Below the pieces are notes generated by a model. It searched no databases and was not told where the DNA came from. It was given only the letters and a program-made list of their open reading frames with translations. A DNA stretch of 64,000 nt. It comes from Hymenobacter elongatus (GTDB lineage: Bacteria > Bacteroidota > Bacteroidia > Cytophagales > Hymenobacteraceae). Numbering within the stretch: the first letter of the stretch is position 1; every line of letters begins with the position of its first letter. The stretch is from assembly GCF_004745955.1 (NCBI RefSeq), contig NZ_SRLD01000020.1, positions 1 through 64,000 on the forward strand. Reading direction: 5' to 3'. Positions 7,626-16,795 of this stretch are shown here, one piece after another. The position numbers and the translations under genes are program-made.

Positions 7626-10199
7626 TCAGAAACGGGCCTGCAATTTAGCAAAGTAAAACCGACCATTCGCGCCCATCTGCACCGGGTCCCAGGCGCCACC
7701 GGTTTCGGTGCGCTGCGGATCGAACAGCGTAGGATACACGTTCAGCAGATTGGAGCTACCCACGGCCAGCTGCAGGTGGTCGGTCAGGGCGTAGCTCAGG
7801 GTGAGGTCCGTGGTGATACGGGCACTGTACTTCATCGGCTCATTGTCGAAGTCGAGCAGCGTCACCTTGTCGAAGCGCACGAAGCGCAGCAGCGCGCCCC
7901 ACTTACTCACTTTGTAGTCGAACGTCAGGTTTACTTTCGAAGGCGGCGCGGAGGCTTTCACGAAAGCCTGCTCGCGCGGACCAAAGAAATCATCCTCGCG
8001 CCCGGCCAGGCGGCCCGAGGTTTGCACCCGGTCGATGCGCAGGCGGTTGAAGTTGGCGGCCAGCGTGGAGCTCAGGCGGCCCGTGCCCAGCGTAGCGGTA
8101 TGGTTCAGCACCACGTCGAGGCCCAGGGAGCGGGTATCGGTGGCATTGGCGAAAAACTGGGCCTGCGCAACCCGGGCATTTTCGAGGTCGGCACCGATAA
8201 CCGGGTCCAGAACTTTGTTCTCGTCGCGGGCACTAAACTGGCTGGTGAGGACTACCCGGTCTTTTACCTTGATGTAATAGCCATCCAGCGTCAGGCTCAG
8301 CGAGGAGCCAATGCGGCTGGTCAGGCCGATGTTGGCGCTATTGGAGGTTTCCTGCTTCAGGCTCGGAATGCCCAGCTTCTTGGTGATGTCGCTGTTGTTG
8401 CGGGCCAGCAGCACTTCCACCGGCTTGCCCTCAATGAAGTTGGTAAAGGTGGAGTTGAAGTTGATCTGGGCCAGCGACGGAGCCCGGAAGCCGGTGCTAT
8501 AGGTGCCGCGCAACGTCAGAAACTCGGTCAGGTTGTAGCGGGTAGAGGCTTTGTAATTGAGTGTGCTACCAAAATCGGTATAGTTCTCGTAGCGCAACGC
8601 TCCGGCCAGCAACCACTGGGGGGTTACGTTCAGCTCGGCATCTACGTAAGCACCAAAATTGTCACGCTGGGCCTTAATTTCATCTTTGGGCTGATACCCG
8701 GGAAAACCCTGGGAGCCAGGAGCAGCATCCGGGTTCGTGTCAAACGTGTCCCAGGAAGCTCGTTCGCCGGCAAACAGTGAGTACCACTCGCGCCGAAACT
8801 CGGCTCCAGCGGCTACATTGAGGCCCTCCAGCACCGTTTTGTAGTTGCGCGTGAGCCCCAGACTTACCACATCCTGCTGCAACTGAAAACCGCCGGCGTT
8901 GAATGCAGTAGGCGAATTTGCGCCCAGTGTGGCATTGAGGGTATTGCGCAAGCCGTACTCAAAGCGGTTGGAGCCGAAGTTGTTGCTTAGGTCCAGGTCC
9001 CACTCACCCAGCTTCGTGCGCACTCCGGCCACGGCCGAAACGTCCACGATGTCGCTGGTGATGATGGGGTCGAAGCCATTGGGATAAATGGCGGGCACAT
9101 TGCGGTCATCGTCGGCGAAGCGAGTCCAGGCGTAGGCGTCACCCTTGCGCTTGTTGGCTCCACCAAACACATATATGTGGGATTTGTCGCTGAGGGCAAA
9201 CTTAGAATTGAGGTACGCCGAGGTATTGCTCACTTCCGGGTCGCCGTACTCGCGGCGGGCGATGCCGTCCGGGTTCGGCACGTTCGCCCGCTGGGTATGC
9301 TCGCGCTTGTTGTAGTCGAGGGTAGCATTGATAAAGCTCCCCCGCTCCCCCAGACCGATGCCGTAGTTCACGTTGGCGTTGAAATTGCCGCCGTCGAACT
9401 TCTGGTCGTCGCGGCGATACTTGGCGTCGTAAGCGCCGTAGTTCACGCTGGCGGTCAGCTCCTTCACCGAGCTTTTGAGCACGATGTTAATCACACCGGC
9501 AATGGCATCGGAGCCGTACTGGGCCGCCGCGCCGTCGCGCAGGATTTCGATCCGCTCGATGCTGGCGGCCGGAATGACGTTCAAATCGGTGCCGGTGTTG
9601 CCCCGGCCCCGCGAGCCAAACAGGTTTACCAGCGACGACTGATGCTGACGCTTGCCGTTCACGAGCACCAGCGTCTGGTCGGGGCCCAGGCCGCGCAGGG
9701 AGGCCGGGTCTACGTGGTCGGCGCCGTCGGAACCGGTCTGGCGGTTGGAGTTGAAGGAGGGCGCCACGAATTGCAGCAGCTGATTCACGTCGAGCTGGCC
9801 GGTTTTGGCCGTCACCTCGCGCAGATCAATGATATCAACCGGCGAAGGGGAATCGGTAACGGACCGGTTCTGGCTGCGCGAGCCCACCACCTGCACGTCA
9901 CTCAGACTGGTGGTAGCTTCGGCCAGCTGCACGCTGATGGAGCCGCTGCCGGCGCTTACTTCCTGCGAGGCAAAGCCAATGGAGCTAACCACGAGGCGCG
10001 GGCTGGCCGTGCGCGACGACAGCGTAAAACGGCCTTCATTATTGGTAGCCGTACCATTGTTGGTCCCCCGCTCCACCACCGTAGCCCCGATAACGGGCCG
10101 GCCGGCGGCATCCAGAACCTGGCCCGTCAGAGCCTGTCCCTGCCCGAAGGCAGTTGCGCTGACTACACACAGCGTTAGTGCCAGTAAATTTTGCTTCAT
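7626..10199 (-). CDS. TonB-dependent outer-membrane receptor
   Basis: 857 residues. A signal peptide (MKQNLLALTLCVVSATAFGQG) is followed by a carboxypeptidase-regulatory-like domain at about 25-100 (LTGQVLDAAGRPVIGATVVERGTN). A plug at about 120-245 contains LNVIPAASIERIEILRDG and AAQYGSDAIAGVINIVLK. A 22-strand barrel follows, ending in GRFYFAKLQARF with the expected terminal aromatic residue. Such receptors import siderophores, vitamins, sugars or peptides using TonB energy. No SusD partner or substrate-specific gene is adjacent, so the ligand is unknown. The start at 10199 is chosen over a frame start four codons upstream because it gives a clean signal peptide. Confidence 0.9.
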   Translation of the reverse strand: MKQNLLALTLCVVSATAFGQGQALTGQVLDAAGRPVIGATVVERGTNNGTATNNEGRFTLSSRTASPRLVVSSIGFASQEVSAGSGSISVQLAEATTSLSDVQVVGSRSQNRSVTDSPSPVDIIDLREVTAKTGQLDVNQLLQFVAPSFNSNRQTGSDGADHVDPASLRGLGPDQTLVLVNGKRQHQSSLVNLFGSRGRGNTGTDLNVIPAASIERIEILRDGAAAQYGSDAIAGVINIVLKSSVKELTASVNYGAYDAKYRRDDQKFDGGNFNANVNYGIGLGERGSFINATLDYNKREHTQRANVPNPDGIARREYGDPEVSNTSAYLNSKFALSDKSHIYVFGGANKRKGDAYAWTRFADDDRNVPAIYPNGFDPIITSDIVDVSAVAGVRTKLGEWDLDLSNNFGSNRFEYGLRNTLNATLGANSPTAFNAGGFQLQQDVVSLGLTRNYKTVLEGLNVAAGAEFRREWYSLFAGERASWDTFDTNPDAAPGSQGFPGYQPKDEIKAQRDNFGAYVDAELNVTPQWLLAGALRYENYTDFGSTLNYKASTRYNLTEFLTLRGTYSTGFRAPSLAQINFNSTFTNFIEGKPVEVLLARNNSDITKKLGIPSLKQETSNSANIGLTSRIGSSLSLTLDGYYIKVKDRVVLTSQFSARDENKVLDPVIGADLENARVAQAQFFANATDTRSLGLDVVLNHTATLGTGRLSSTLAANFNRLRIDRVQTSGRLAGREDDFFGPREQAFVKASAPPSKVNLTFDYKVSKWGALLRFVRFDKVTLLDFDNEPMKYSARITTDLTLSYALTDHLQLAVGSSNLLNVYPTLFDPQRTETGGAWDPVQMGANGRFYFAKLQARF

Positions 10200-10337
10200 A
10201 GCGTTATGCAAGGTGAAAATTCAACTATGCGAGAGGCAGTAACCTAGTCCCCTCCGGTGGTAAGTATAGAGCTTTTACGGTAAAAAATGCGCCCTATCCG
10301 CTGCCCGGTGCAGTACTTGGGGTAGCAGGCAACGAAA

Positions 10338-10361
10338 AAGCCAGCCCGATTGGGCTGGCTT
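10338..10361 (-). terminator. Hairpin terminator downstream of the E2 gene
   Basis: A 10-bp stem AAGCCAGCCC / GGGCTGGCTT with a GATT loop, 29 bases beyond the E2 stop codon and followed on the minus strand by a T-run. Confidence 0.7.
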
Positions 10362-10389
10362 CTCTGAGGCTGAATACTTTATGATGGTA

Positions 10390-12168
10390 TCAGATCAGCA
10401 TGCGCATGGGGTCTTCCAGCAGGGCTTTCAGCGTTTGGAGGAAGGCCGCGCCAGTCGCGCCGTCCACCACGCGGTGGTCGCAGCTCAGGGTCACTTTCAT
10501 CACGTTGCCGATGGCCAGCTGACCGTCTTTTACCACGGCGGTTTGCTTGATGCCGCCCACGGCCAGAATGCAGGCATCCGGCGGGTTGATGATGGCCGTG
10601 AACTCCTCGATGCCAAACATCCCCAGGTTGGAAATGGTGAAGGTGCTGCCCTCCCACTCGGCGGGCTGCAGCTTCTTGGTCTTGGCCCGTCCGGCGAGGT
10701 CTTTCACTTCGGTGGCGATGGTGGAAAGCCCTTTGCCATCGGCGTTGCGCACCACGGGTACCAGCAGGCCTTCATCCACGGCTACGGCCACTCCGATATT
10801 CACGACGTGGTTCTGACGAATCTTGTCGCCGAGCCACGACGAGTTGACGGCGGGATGCTGCTTCAGAGCCACAGCGGCGGCTTTGATAACCAAGTCGTTG
10901 AAGCTGAGCTTCACCGGCGACAAGGTGTTCAGCTGGGCACGCACCTCCATGGCCCGATCCATCAGGATTTCCATCGTGAGATAGAAATGGGGAGCCGTGA
11001 AGAGGCTTTCCGACAGGCGGCGGGCAATTACCTTACGCATCTGCGTCACCGGCGTGTCGGTATACGTGCCCTCGGCCGGAGCCGGAGCCGCTTGCGGAGC
11101 TGGCGCAGCGGCAGCGGGCTGTGCCGCCGGAGCCACCTGGGGAGCCGCCGGAGCTGGCTGCGCCGCTGGCGCGGCGGCAGGCGGAGCCGCCGGAGCCGGA
11201 GCCGCGGCGGGCTGCGCAGTTTCCAGGTCGCGTGACACGATACGGCCGTTTTCGCCCGAGCCTTTAATGCTGTTCAAATCAATACCCTTTTCGCGGGCGA
11301 TGCTTTTGGCCAGTGGCGAAGCGAATAAACGACCAGGCGCAGCCGTCTGTGGCGCGGCGGCAGCCTCGGCAGCCTCGGCAGGCGCAGCCGCTTCGGCCGC
11401 CTCGGGAGTCGCCGGAGCAGCATCGGCCGGAGCTGGGGCAGCAGCAGGAGCCGCCGCGCCACCCGACTGGCCGCCGAGCAGGCTCTGAATATCGGCTCCC
11501 TCTTCCCCGATGATGGCCAGAATACCATCAACAGCTACGGCTTCGCCTTCCTTGGGACCAATATAGAGCAGAGTGCCGTCGTCGTAGTTTTCCAGCTCCA
11601 TCGTGGCCTTGTCGGTTTCGACTTCGGCCAGGATATCCCCGGACTTCACTTTGTCGCCTACTTTTTTCTGCCAGGAGGCAATGGTGCCTTCCGTCATCGT
11701 GTCGCTCATTTTGGGCATCCGAATGACCGTGGCTTTCTTACCATTGCCAGCAGCTGGCGCGGCGGCTACCGCAACTGGCGCGGCAGTTGGAGCCGGAGCC
11801 ACAGCTGGGGCTGGCGTTGGAGCAGCGGCGGGCTGAGGCGCGGGAGCCGGTGCTTCTTCCGCCTTGGGAGCAGCCGCAGCCGGAGCGCCGCCACCCTGAA
11901 TCTGGCTCAGGAGCGCAGAAATATCCTCTCCTTCTTTGCCCACAATGGCCAGAATACCATCAACAGCTACGGCTTCGCCTTCCTTGGGACCAATATAGAG
12001 CAGGGTACCGTCGTCGTAGTTTTCCAGCTCCATCGTGGCCTTGTCGGTTTCGACTTCGGCCAGGATATCCCCGGATTTGACTTTATCACCCACCTTTTTG
12101 AGCCACGCCGCAATGACCCCTTCGGTCATGGTGTCGCTCATTTTGGGCATTTTTATGATTTCGGCCAT
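10390..12168 (-). CDS. pdhC: Pyruvate dehydrogenase E2 (dihydrolipoamide acetyltransferase) with two lipoyl domains
   Basis: 592 residues. Two biotinyl/lipoyl domains lie at about 2-78 and 138-215, each with the lipoylated lysine in DKATME. They are joined by Ala/Pro-rich linkers. A peripheral-subunit-binding domain follows at about 295-330 (RLFASPLAKSIAREKGID), and then the catalytic acetyltransferase core, whose active-site histidine is in LSCDHRVVDG. It transfers acetyl groups to CoA in the pyruvate dehydrogenase complex; E1 and E3 are not nearby. The two lipoyl domains are almost identical in DNA (see findings). The start at 12168 gives MAEIIKMPKMSDTM; upstream residues in frame are not homologous. 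Confidence 0.93.
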   Translation of the reverse strand: MAEIIKMPKMSDTMTEGVIAAWLKKVGDKVKSGDILAEVETDKATMELENYDDGTLLYIGPKEGEAVAVDGILAIVGKEGEDISALLSQIQGGGAPAAAAPKAEEAPAPAPQPAAAPTPAPAVAPAPTAAPVAVAAAPAAGNGKKATVIRMPKMSDTMTEGTIASWQKKVGDKVKSGDILAEVETDKATMELENYDDGTLLYIGPKEGEAVAVDGILAIIGEEGADIQSLLGGQSGGAAAPAAAPAPADAAPATPEAAEAAAPAEAAEAAAAPQTAAPGRLFASPLAKSIAREKGIDLNSIKGSGENGRIVSRDLETAQPAAAPAPAAPPAAAPAAQPAPAAPQVAPAAQPAAAAPAPQAAPAPAEGTYTDTPVTQMRKVIARRLSESLFTAPHFYLTMEILMDRAMEVRAQLNTLSPVKLSFNDLVIKAAAVALKQHPAVNSSWLGDKIRQNHVVNIGVAVAVDEGLLVPVVRNADGKGLSTIATEVKDLAGRAKTKKLQPAEWEGSTFTISNLGMFGIEEFTAIINPPDACILAVGGIKQTAVVKDGQLAIGNVMKVTLSCDHRVVDGATGAAFLQTLKALLEDPMRMLI

Positions 12169-12416
12169 CTGCGTCTCGCTTGTATTGTGTAGGGTCAAAA
12201 TTAGCCCGAAAATATTGGGGTGCAAACAATAACATCCCAGCCAACCAGCGGGAGGCCTCAGCGAATTTTCGCCCTTGGCAGTACGCAGCGGGCTTTTGCT
12301 GCCCTGCCGTGTGCTGATTTCAATCACCGGAGCGACAGGTGACTCCCTTCAGGCTCCGTGCTTCGGCGGTGGGCCGTTAGCAACTCCCGCAGATGGCGTT
12401 GGAGCTGGGTGCTGAC

Positions 12417-13040
12417 CTATACGCACTCTTCCAGGTGCATCACGTCCAGGAAGCTGTTTACCGAGAACATGCTGCCCGTGTAATGCAGTTTGTAGAGACA
12501 TAGGTTGCGGTGCTCGAAGGCATCCATGAAGCTGAGCGGGTAGTTCAGCAACTGGCAGAGCAGCACGCGCATGGCCCGGCCGTGCATGCACACCAGCACG
12601 GATTCCTCGGCCGTACGGCTACGCAGCAGGTCGATAAATGGGCGCTGCCGGGCCGCTACCTCATCCGGACTTTCGCCCCCGAGCAGGCGGGCCTGGGTCT
12701 GGCCTTGGTTCCACTGCTGCAATACGCCGTTGTATTCCTCATCTTCTTCGGGCGTGATGCGCAGGCCTTCGCGCACGCCCCAGCTAATCTCGTTGAGGCC
12801 CGCGTGCTGTTCGTGGGGCAGGTCCAGATCCAAAAAGCCCTGCACCGACTGTTGGGTGCGTTGCAGCGTAGAGGTATAAACTTTATCGAACGGCAGATGC
12901 TTATAGGCCGCGAAGAACCGGGCCGCCTGTTGGTAGCCGGTTTCGTTCAGGCTTGAGTCGACGCCACTGCCCTGCACGATGCCGCGCACGTTGAAATCGG
13001 TTTGGCCGTGCCGAATGAGGTATATTTTTTTGACGCTCAC
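12417..13040 (-). CDS. Histidine phosphatase superfamily protein (phosphoglycerate-mutase-like)
   Basis: About 207 residues. The catalytic RHG is in IYLIRHGQTDFN, the proton-donor Glu region in GLNEISWGVREG, and the second histidine in VLVCMHGRAMRVL. Substrate is not predictable; relatives dephosphorylate small metabolites. No ATG lies near the N-terminus. The GTG at 13038-13040 (VSVKKIYLIRHG) is the most likely start, with a TTG ten codons upstream as the alternative. It is divergent from the men cluster, with at most 76 bases between the two starts, so the promoters are back to back. Confidence 0.85.
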   Translation of the reverse strand: MSVKKIYLIRHGQTDFNVRGIVQGSGVDSSLNETGYQQAARFFAAYKHLPFDKVYTSTLQRTQQSVQGFLDLDLPHEQHAGLNEISWGVREGLRITPEEDEEYNGVLQQWNQGQTQARLLGGESPDEVAARQRPFIDLLRSRTAEESVLVCMHGRAMRVLLCQLLNYPLSFMDAFEHRNLCLYKLHYTGSMFSVNSFLDVMHLEECV

Positions 13041-13116
13041 TTTCCCGCTAGCTTTGTTGTTCTGGCCCAAAAGTACTGTTTTCCGGCCCCTAAACCCATT
13101 GTTACCGCTCTATCGA

Positions 13117-13560
13117 ATGCCACATCCTACTCCTGACCTGACCCAGCTCAATGCCTGGTGCCGCAATACATTGGGCGAACACCTTGGTATTGAAATCACT
13201 GAAGTAGGCGACCAGCTGCTGGTGGGCCGCATGCCCGTGGACCACCGCACCCACCAGCCCATGGGCCTGCTGCACGGGGGCGCATCGGTAGCGCTGGCCG
13301 AAACGCTGGGTAGCATTGGGGCCGCGCTCCAGGTAGACGTACGCAAAAAGGCGTGTGTAGGGCTGGAAATCAACGCGAATCATATCAAAGGAGTGCATTC
13401 GGGCTGGGTAGTGGGCCGGGCTACGGCGCTGCACGTAGGCCGCAGCACGCAGGTGTGGGAAATCCGCATCACGCACGAGGAAACCGGCGCGCTGGTCTGC
13501 ATCAGCCGCATCACGATGGCCGTTATCGATTTGCCGGCCAGCACGCCACCAGCGGCATGA
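13117..13560 (+). CDS. menI: Hotdog-fold thioesterase, probable DHNA-CoA hydrolase
   Basis: 147 residues of the PaaI/YbgC-type hotdog fold, with the helix motif HGGASVALAETLGSIGA carrying the catalytic Glu. Its stop overlaps the start of the isochorismate synthase gene (ATGA at 13557), and menD and menB follow. This context points to hydrolysis of 1,4-dihydroxy-2-naphthoyl-CoA, the step after MenB. The function is inferred from position, since members of this fold act on several acyl-CoAs. The ATG at 13117 is chosen because the earlier open frame overlaps the divergent phosphatase gene's promoter and start. Confidence 0.8.
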   Translation: MPHPTPDLTQLNAWCRNTLGEHLGIEITEVGDQLLVGRMPVDHRTHQPMGLLHGGASVALAETLGSIGAALQVDVRKKACVGLEINANHIKGVHSGWVVGRATALHVGRSTQVWEIRITHEETGALVCISRITMAVIDLPASTPPAA

Positions 13561-14792
13561 GGGAGCCGCAGTTGCCGCAGGTAGTGCGCTGGCCGGGCTT
13601 GGTGCCGGGCCCGCCGGAGCAGCTCTACCAGCTGCTCACCTTTGCCTTGCAGCAACAGCTGCCCGTGGCCGTGTGGCGGCTGCCGGGCACGGCGCGGCCC
13701 CAGCTCTGCCTGAGCTTGTCGGCCGATGCGGCCCTTGCCGGCCTGCCGCCCGCGCTTTCCCCCGATTCCCCCGCGGGCTTTGCTTTTTTCCCGTTTCGCG
13801 ACTCCGACCAGAACCCGGCCCTATTTCTGCCCGGCGACATCTACTGGAATGCCCAGCAGCCCGACCAGCTGCACCTCGACGTGGCCGATAGCCGGGCCAG
13901 CCAGCTGCTGGCTTTTCTGGCCACCGAACACACGGAGCCCGGCACGCCGCTGCCCTGGCACCTGAGCCCGCTGCCACTGCCCCACACTGCGGCGCAGGAC
14001 GAATATTTCGCGCTGGTCGAAACCGGGGTGGCGGCTATCCGGAGCGGGCAGGTAATGAAAGTAGTATCGTCGCGGGCGGCGCGGCGGCCCTTGCCGGCCG
14101 GCTTCGAGGTCGTGCGGGCCTTCGGCGAATTGTGCCAGCGCTACCCGCAGGCCTTTGTGTCGTTGGTAAGCGCGCCGGGCGCGGGCACTTGGCTGGGCGC
14201 GTCGCCGGAAGTGCTGGCGGAGATTGATGCCGACGGTATCTTCCGGACGATGGCCCTGGCCGGCACCCAGCCGGTGGCTCCGGGCGCATTGCCGCACCAT
14301 GCTATCTGGCGGCAAAAAGAAATTGAGGAACAAGCCCTGGTAGCGCGCTACATCGTGAACTGCTTTAAGCAGCTGCGACTTCGCGAATACGACGAAACCG
14401 GCCCGCGCACCGTCGTGGCCGGCCAGCTGCTGCACCTGCGCACCGACTTCGCCGTAAACCTGCGCCAAGTGCCGTTTCCTACGCTGGGCACCGATATGCT
14501 GCGCCTGCTGCACCCGACTTCGGCCGTGGGCGGCATGCCTAAGCAGGCGGCGCTGCATTTTTTGCGGGAGCACGAAGGCTACGACCGGGCCTATTACAGC
14601 GGGTTTCTGGGGCCCGTCAACCTGCCGCAAACCGGCGTATCGCGGCTCTACGTAAACCTGCGGTGCCTGCAGCTCCGCCCCGGCGAAGCCATTCTCTACG
14701 CGGGCACCGGCCTCACTACCGACTCCGACCCCGCCCGGGAGTGGCAGGAAACCGAAATGAAATTGACCACCATTGGCACCATCTTACGGTGA
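13557..14792 (+). CDS. menF: Isochorismate synthase (menaquinone pathway)
   Basis: 411 residues of the anthranilate-synthase-I / isochorismate-synthase fold. Conserved chorismate-binding blocks: VVSSRAARR, WLGASPEVLAEI, TMALAGTQP, WRQKEIEEQALVARYI, LHPTSAVGGMPKQAA and YYSGFLGPV. It converts chorismate to isochorismate, the first committed step, using Mg2+. Translation is probably coupled to the preceding thioesterase through the ATGA overlap. It is followed by a small hairpin and then menD. Salicylate or siderophore isochorismate synthases look similar, but the men context settles the role. Confidence 0.92.
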   Translation: MREPQLPQVVRWPGLVPGPPEQLYQLLTFALQQQLPVAVWRLPGTARPQLCLSLSADAALAGLPPALSPDSPAGFAFFPFRDSDQNPALFLPGDIYWNAQQPDQLHLDVADSRASQLLAFLATEHTEPGTPLPWHLSPLPLPHTAAQDEYFALVETGVAAIRSGQVMKVVSSRAARRPLPAGFEVVRAFGELCQRYPQAFVSLVSAPGAGTWLGASPEVLAEIDADGIFRTMALAGTQPVAPGALPHHAIWRQKEIEEQALVARYIVNCFKQLRLREYDETGPRTVVAGQLLHLRTDFAVNLRQVPFPTLGTDMLRLLHPTSAVGGMPKQAALHFLREHEGYDRAYYSGFLGPVNLPQTGVSRLYVNLRCLQLRPGEAILYAGTGLTTDSDPAREWQETEMKLTTIGTILR

Positions 14793-14820
14793 GGTGACGA
14801 TGGAGCGAGTTTTCTGGTCT

Positions 14821-14857
14821 GTCATCCTTCATCTGGCGTAGATAGAGGAAGGATGAC
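14821..14857. repeat. Short GTCATCCTT hairpin between menF and menD
   Basis: 9-bp inverted repeat GTCATCCTT / AAGGATGAC. It is a reduced form of the element at 7484-7602. An in-frame ATG for menD at 14853 lies within its right arm, which is one reason to reject that start. Confidence 0.55.
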
Positions 14858-14906
14858 AGACGTTTTTACCCCCACGCGTCCACTTCACCACTGCACTACC
14901 CCACAC

Positions 14907-16673
14907 ATGCAAGCCGTTTACAATATCGCCGAAATCTGCGCCCAGCAAGGCATTACGGACGTCGTGCTGTCGCCGGGCTCCCGGTGCGCCCCGCTGACGC
15001 TTGCTTTCGCCCGCCACCCTGGCATACACGTGCGCACGGTGCCCGATGAGCGGGCGGCGGCTTTTATCGGGCTGGGGCTGGCTCAAAGCCAGCGGCGGGC
15101 GGTGGCGCTGGTGTGCACTTCGGGCACGGCGGGCCTGAACTACGCGCCGGCCGTGGCCGAGGCTTATTTCCAGCAGATTCCACTGGTGGTTTTCACCGCC
15201 GACCGCCCCCCGGAGTGGATCGACCAGCTCGATGGGCAAACCATTCGGCAGACCGACCTCTACGGGGCCCACGCAAAGGGCTCGTTCAGCTTTCCGGCCG
15301 ATACCTCGCATCCTGATGCACACTGGCATTCGGCCCGGCTCGTAGCAGAGGCCATCAACCTGGCCCAGCAGTTTCCGGCCGGGCCGGTGCAGGTGAATGT
15401 GCCGCTGCGGGAGCCGTTTTACCCGAAAGCGGGCGAAGAAATTCGGTTCGACGCTGTCCGTACGATTCGGGAAACGCCGGGCCAACCAACGCTGTCGGGT
15501 GCGGAATTTGAAGCGCTGCGGGCGGCGCTGGCCCAAACGCCGCGTGTGCTGGTGGTGGCTGGCCAGCACCGCCACGACGCACCGTTGGCCCTGGCCCTGC
15601 ATCGGTTCGGGGCAGCCTACCAGGTGCCGGTGGTCGGCGACGTTATTTCCAATCTGCACCAGCCATTGGCGGAGCCTGGAGAGTTGAGCTCTGGTCCCAT
15701 AAGCAAGCACGACGTATTCTTGGCCGTGCCCGACCGCAACCTGAAGGACGCGCTCCGACCAGAGCTGCTTATCACCTTCGGACAGTCGCTGATTTCCAAA
15801 GCGCTGAAGCTATACCTGCGCGACGCTCAGCCAGCGCAGCACTGGCACATTCAGGCGGCCGGGCCGGTAGCCGACACCTTTCAGTCGCTGACGCGCATTA
15901 TTCGGCTGGAGCCGGCCACCTTTTTTGAGCAGCTGGCTACTATCAGCTCCTCATCATCCGGCAATCAGGTTTCGGCGACAGCTACGGCTGAACCCACGTC
16001 TTACACCGCCGCCTGGCAACAAGCCGAGAGCTGGGCTACGGGCTTGTTGCACGACTTTCTGAGTCAACCCGACCAGACTTTCACTGAATTTACGGCCTTC
16101 CAACATGCCCTGCGCCACCTCGCCGATGGCACGGCGCTGCACCTGGCCAACAGCATGGCGGTGCGCTACGCCAATATTCTGGGAATGCCCGATAACCGCC
16201 ACGTGGAGGTATTTGCCAACCGTGGCACCAGCGGCATCGATGGCTGCACCAGCACGGCGGTAGGCGCGGCCCTGGCCCAGCCCGAGCGGCCCGTGGTGCT
16301 GCTCACCGGCGACGTGGCGTTTTTCTACGACCGTAACGCCTTCTGGCAGAACTACCCGACGCCCAACCTGCGCGTGATTTTGTTTAACAACCACGCCGGG
16401 GGCATTTTCCGCCTTATCGATGGCCCGCGCCAGCAGCCCGAGCTGGAGGAGCTGTTCGAAACGCACCAGCCCCTCACGGCCGAAAACACGGCGCGGGACT
16501 TCGGGCTGCGCTATTTCACCGCTGGCACCCTCAGCGAGCTGCAATTGGCGCTATCCGCTTTCTTTGCACCCGTAAGCGGCGCGGCGCTGCTGGAAATCAC
16601 CACTGACAGCGCCACCAACGCCGCTTTTTTCGAACAATACCGGGCTGTAGTCCGCACGTCTTTTTCCTCTTAA
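14907..16673 (+). CDS. menD: SEPHCHC synthase
   Basis: 588 residues, a ThDP-dependent enzyme that joins isochorismate and 2-oxoglutarate to make SEPHCHC. The N-terminal domain has SPGSRCAPLTLAF and the catalytic Glu in TVPDERAAAF. CTSGTAGLNYAPAVAEA and DRPPEWIDQLDGQTI are typical of MenD. The C-terminal ThDP/Mg site is LLTGDVAFFYDRNAFW...ILFNNHAGGIF (GD...N motif). The ATG at 14907 (MQAVYNIAEICAQQG) matches the family's start; the open frame to 14853 would begin inside a hairpin repeat. Confidence 0.95.
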   Translation: MQAVYNIAEICAQQGITDVVLSPGSRCAPLTLAFARHPGIHVRTVPDERAAAFIGLGLAQSQRRAVALVCTSGTAGLNYAPAVAEAYFQQIPLVVFTADRPPEWIDQLDGQTIRQTDLYGAHAKGSFSFPADTSHPDAHWHSARLVAEAINLAQQFPAGPVQVNVPLREPFYPKAGEEIRFDAVRTIRETPGQPTLSGAEFEALRAALAQTPRVLVVAGQHRHDAPLALALHRFGAAYQVPVVGDVISNLHQPLAEPGELSSGPISKHDVFLAVPDRNLKDALRPELLITFGQSLISKALKLYLRDAQPAQHWHIQAAGPVADTFQSLTRIIRLEPATFFEQLATISSSSSGNQVSATATAEPTSYTAAWQQAESWATGLLHDFLSQPDQTFTEFTAFQHALRHLADGTALHLANSMAVRYANILGMPDNRHVEVFANRGTSGIDGCTSTAVGAALAQPERPVVLLTGDVAFFYDRNAFWQNYPTPNLRVILFNNHAGGIFRLIDGPRQQPELEELFETHQPLTAENTARDFGLRYFTAGTLSELQLALSAFFAPVSGAALLEITTDSATNAAFFEQYRAVVRTSFSS

Positions 16674-16686
16674 TTCTACCAATCGT

Positions 16687-16777
16687 TGTCATGCTGAGCA
16701 AAGCCGAAGCATCTCTACCGCCACGGTAATCTGATTACCATTGCCCGCGAGATGCTTCGGCTTTGCTCAGCATGACG
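16687..16777. repeat. Long hairpin repeat between menD and menB
   Basis: The arms at 16687-16715 and 16750-16777 (GTCATGCTGAGCAAAGCCGA.. and complement) pair nearly perfectly. It sits in the 122-base menD-menB gap, ending 18 bases before the menB start, so it would lie in the transcript if the genes are co-transcribed. Confidence 0.7.
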
Positions 16778-16795
16778 TTCTTTTTTCCTCCTTGT

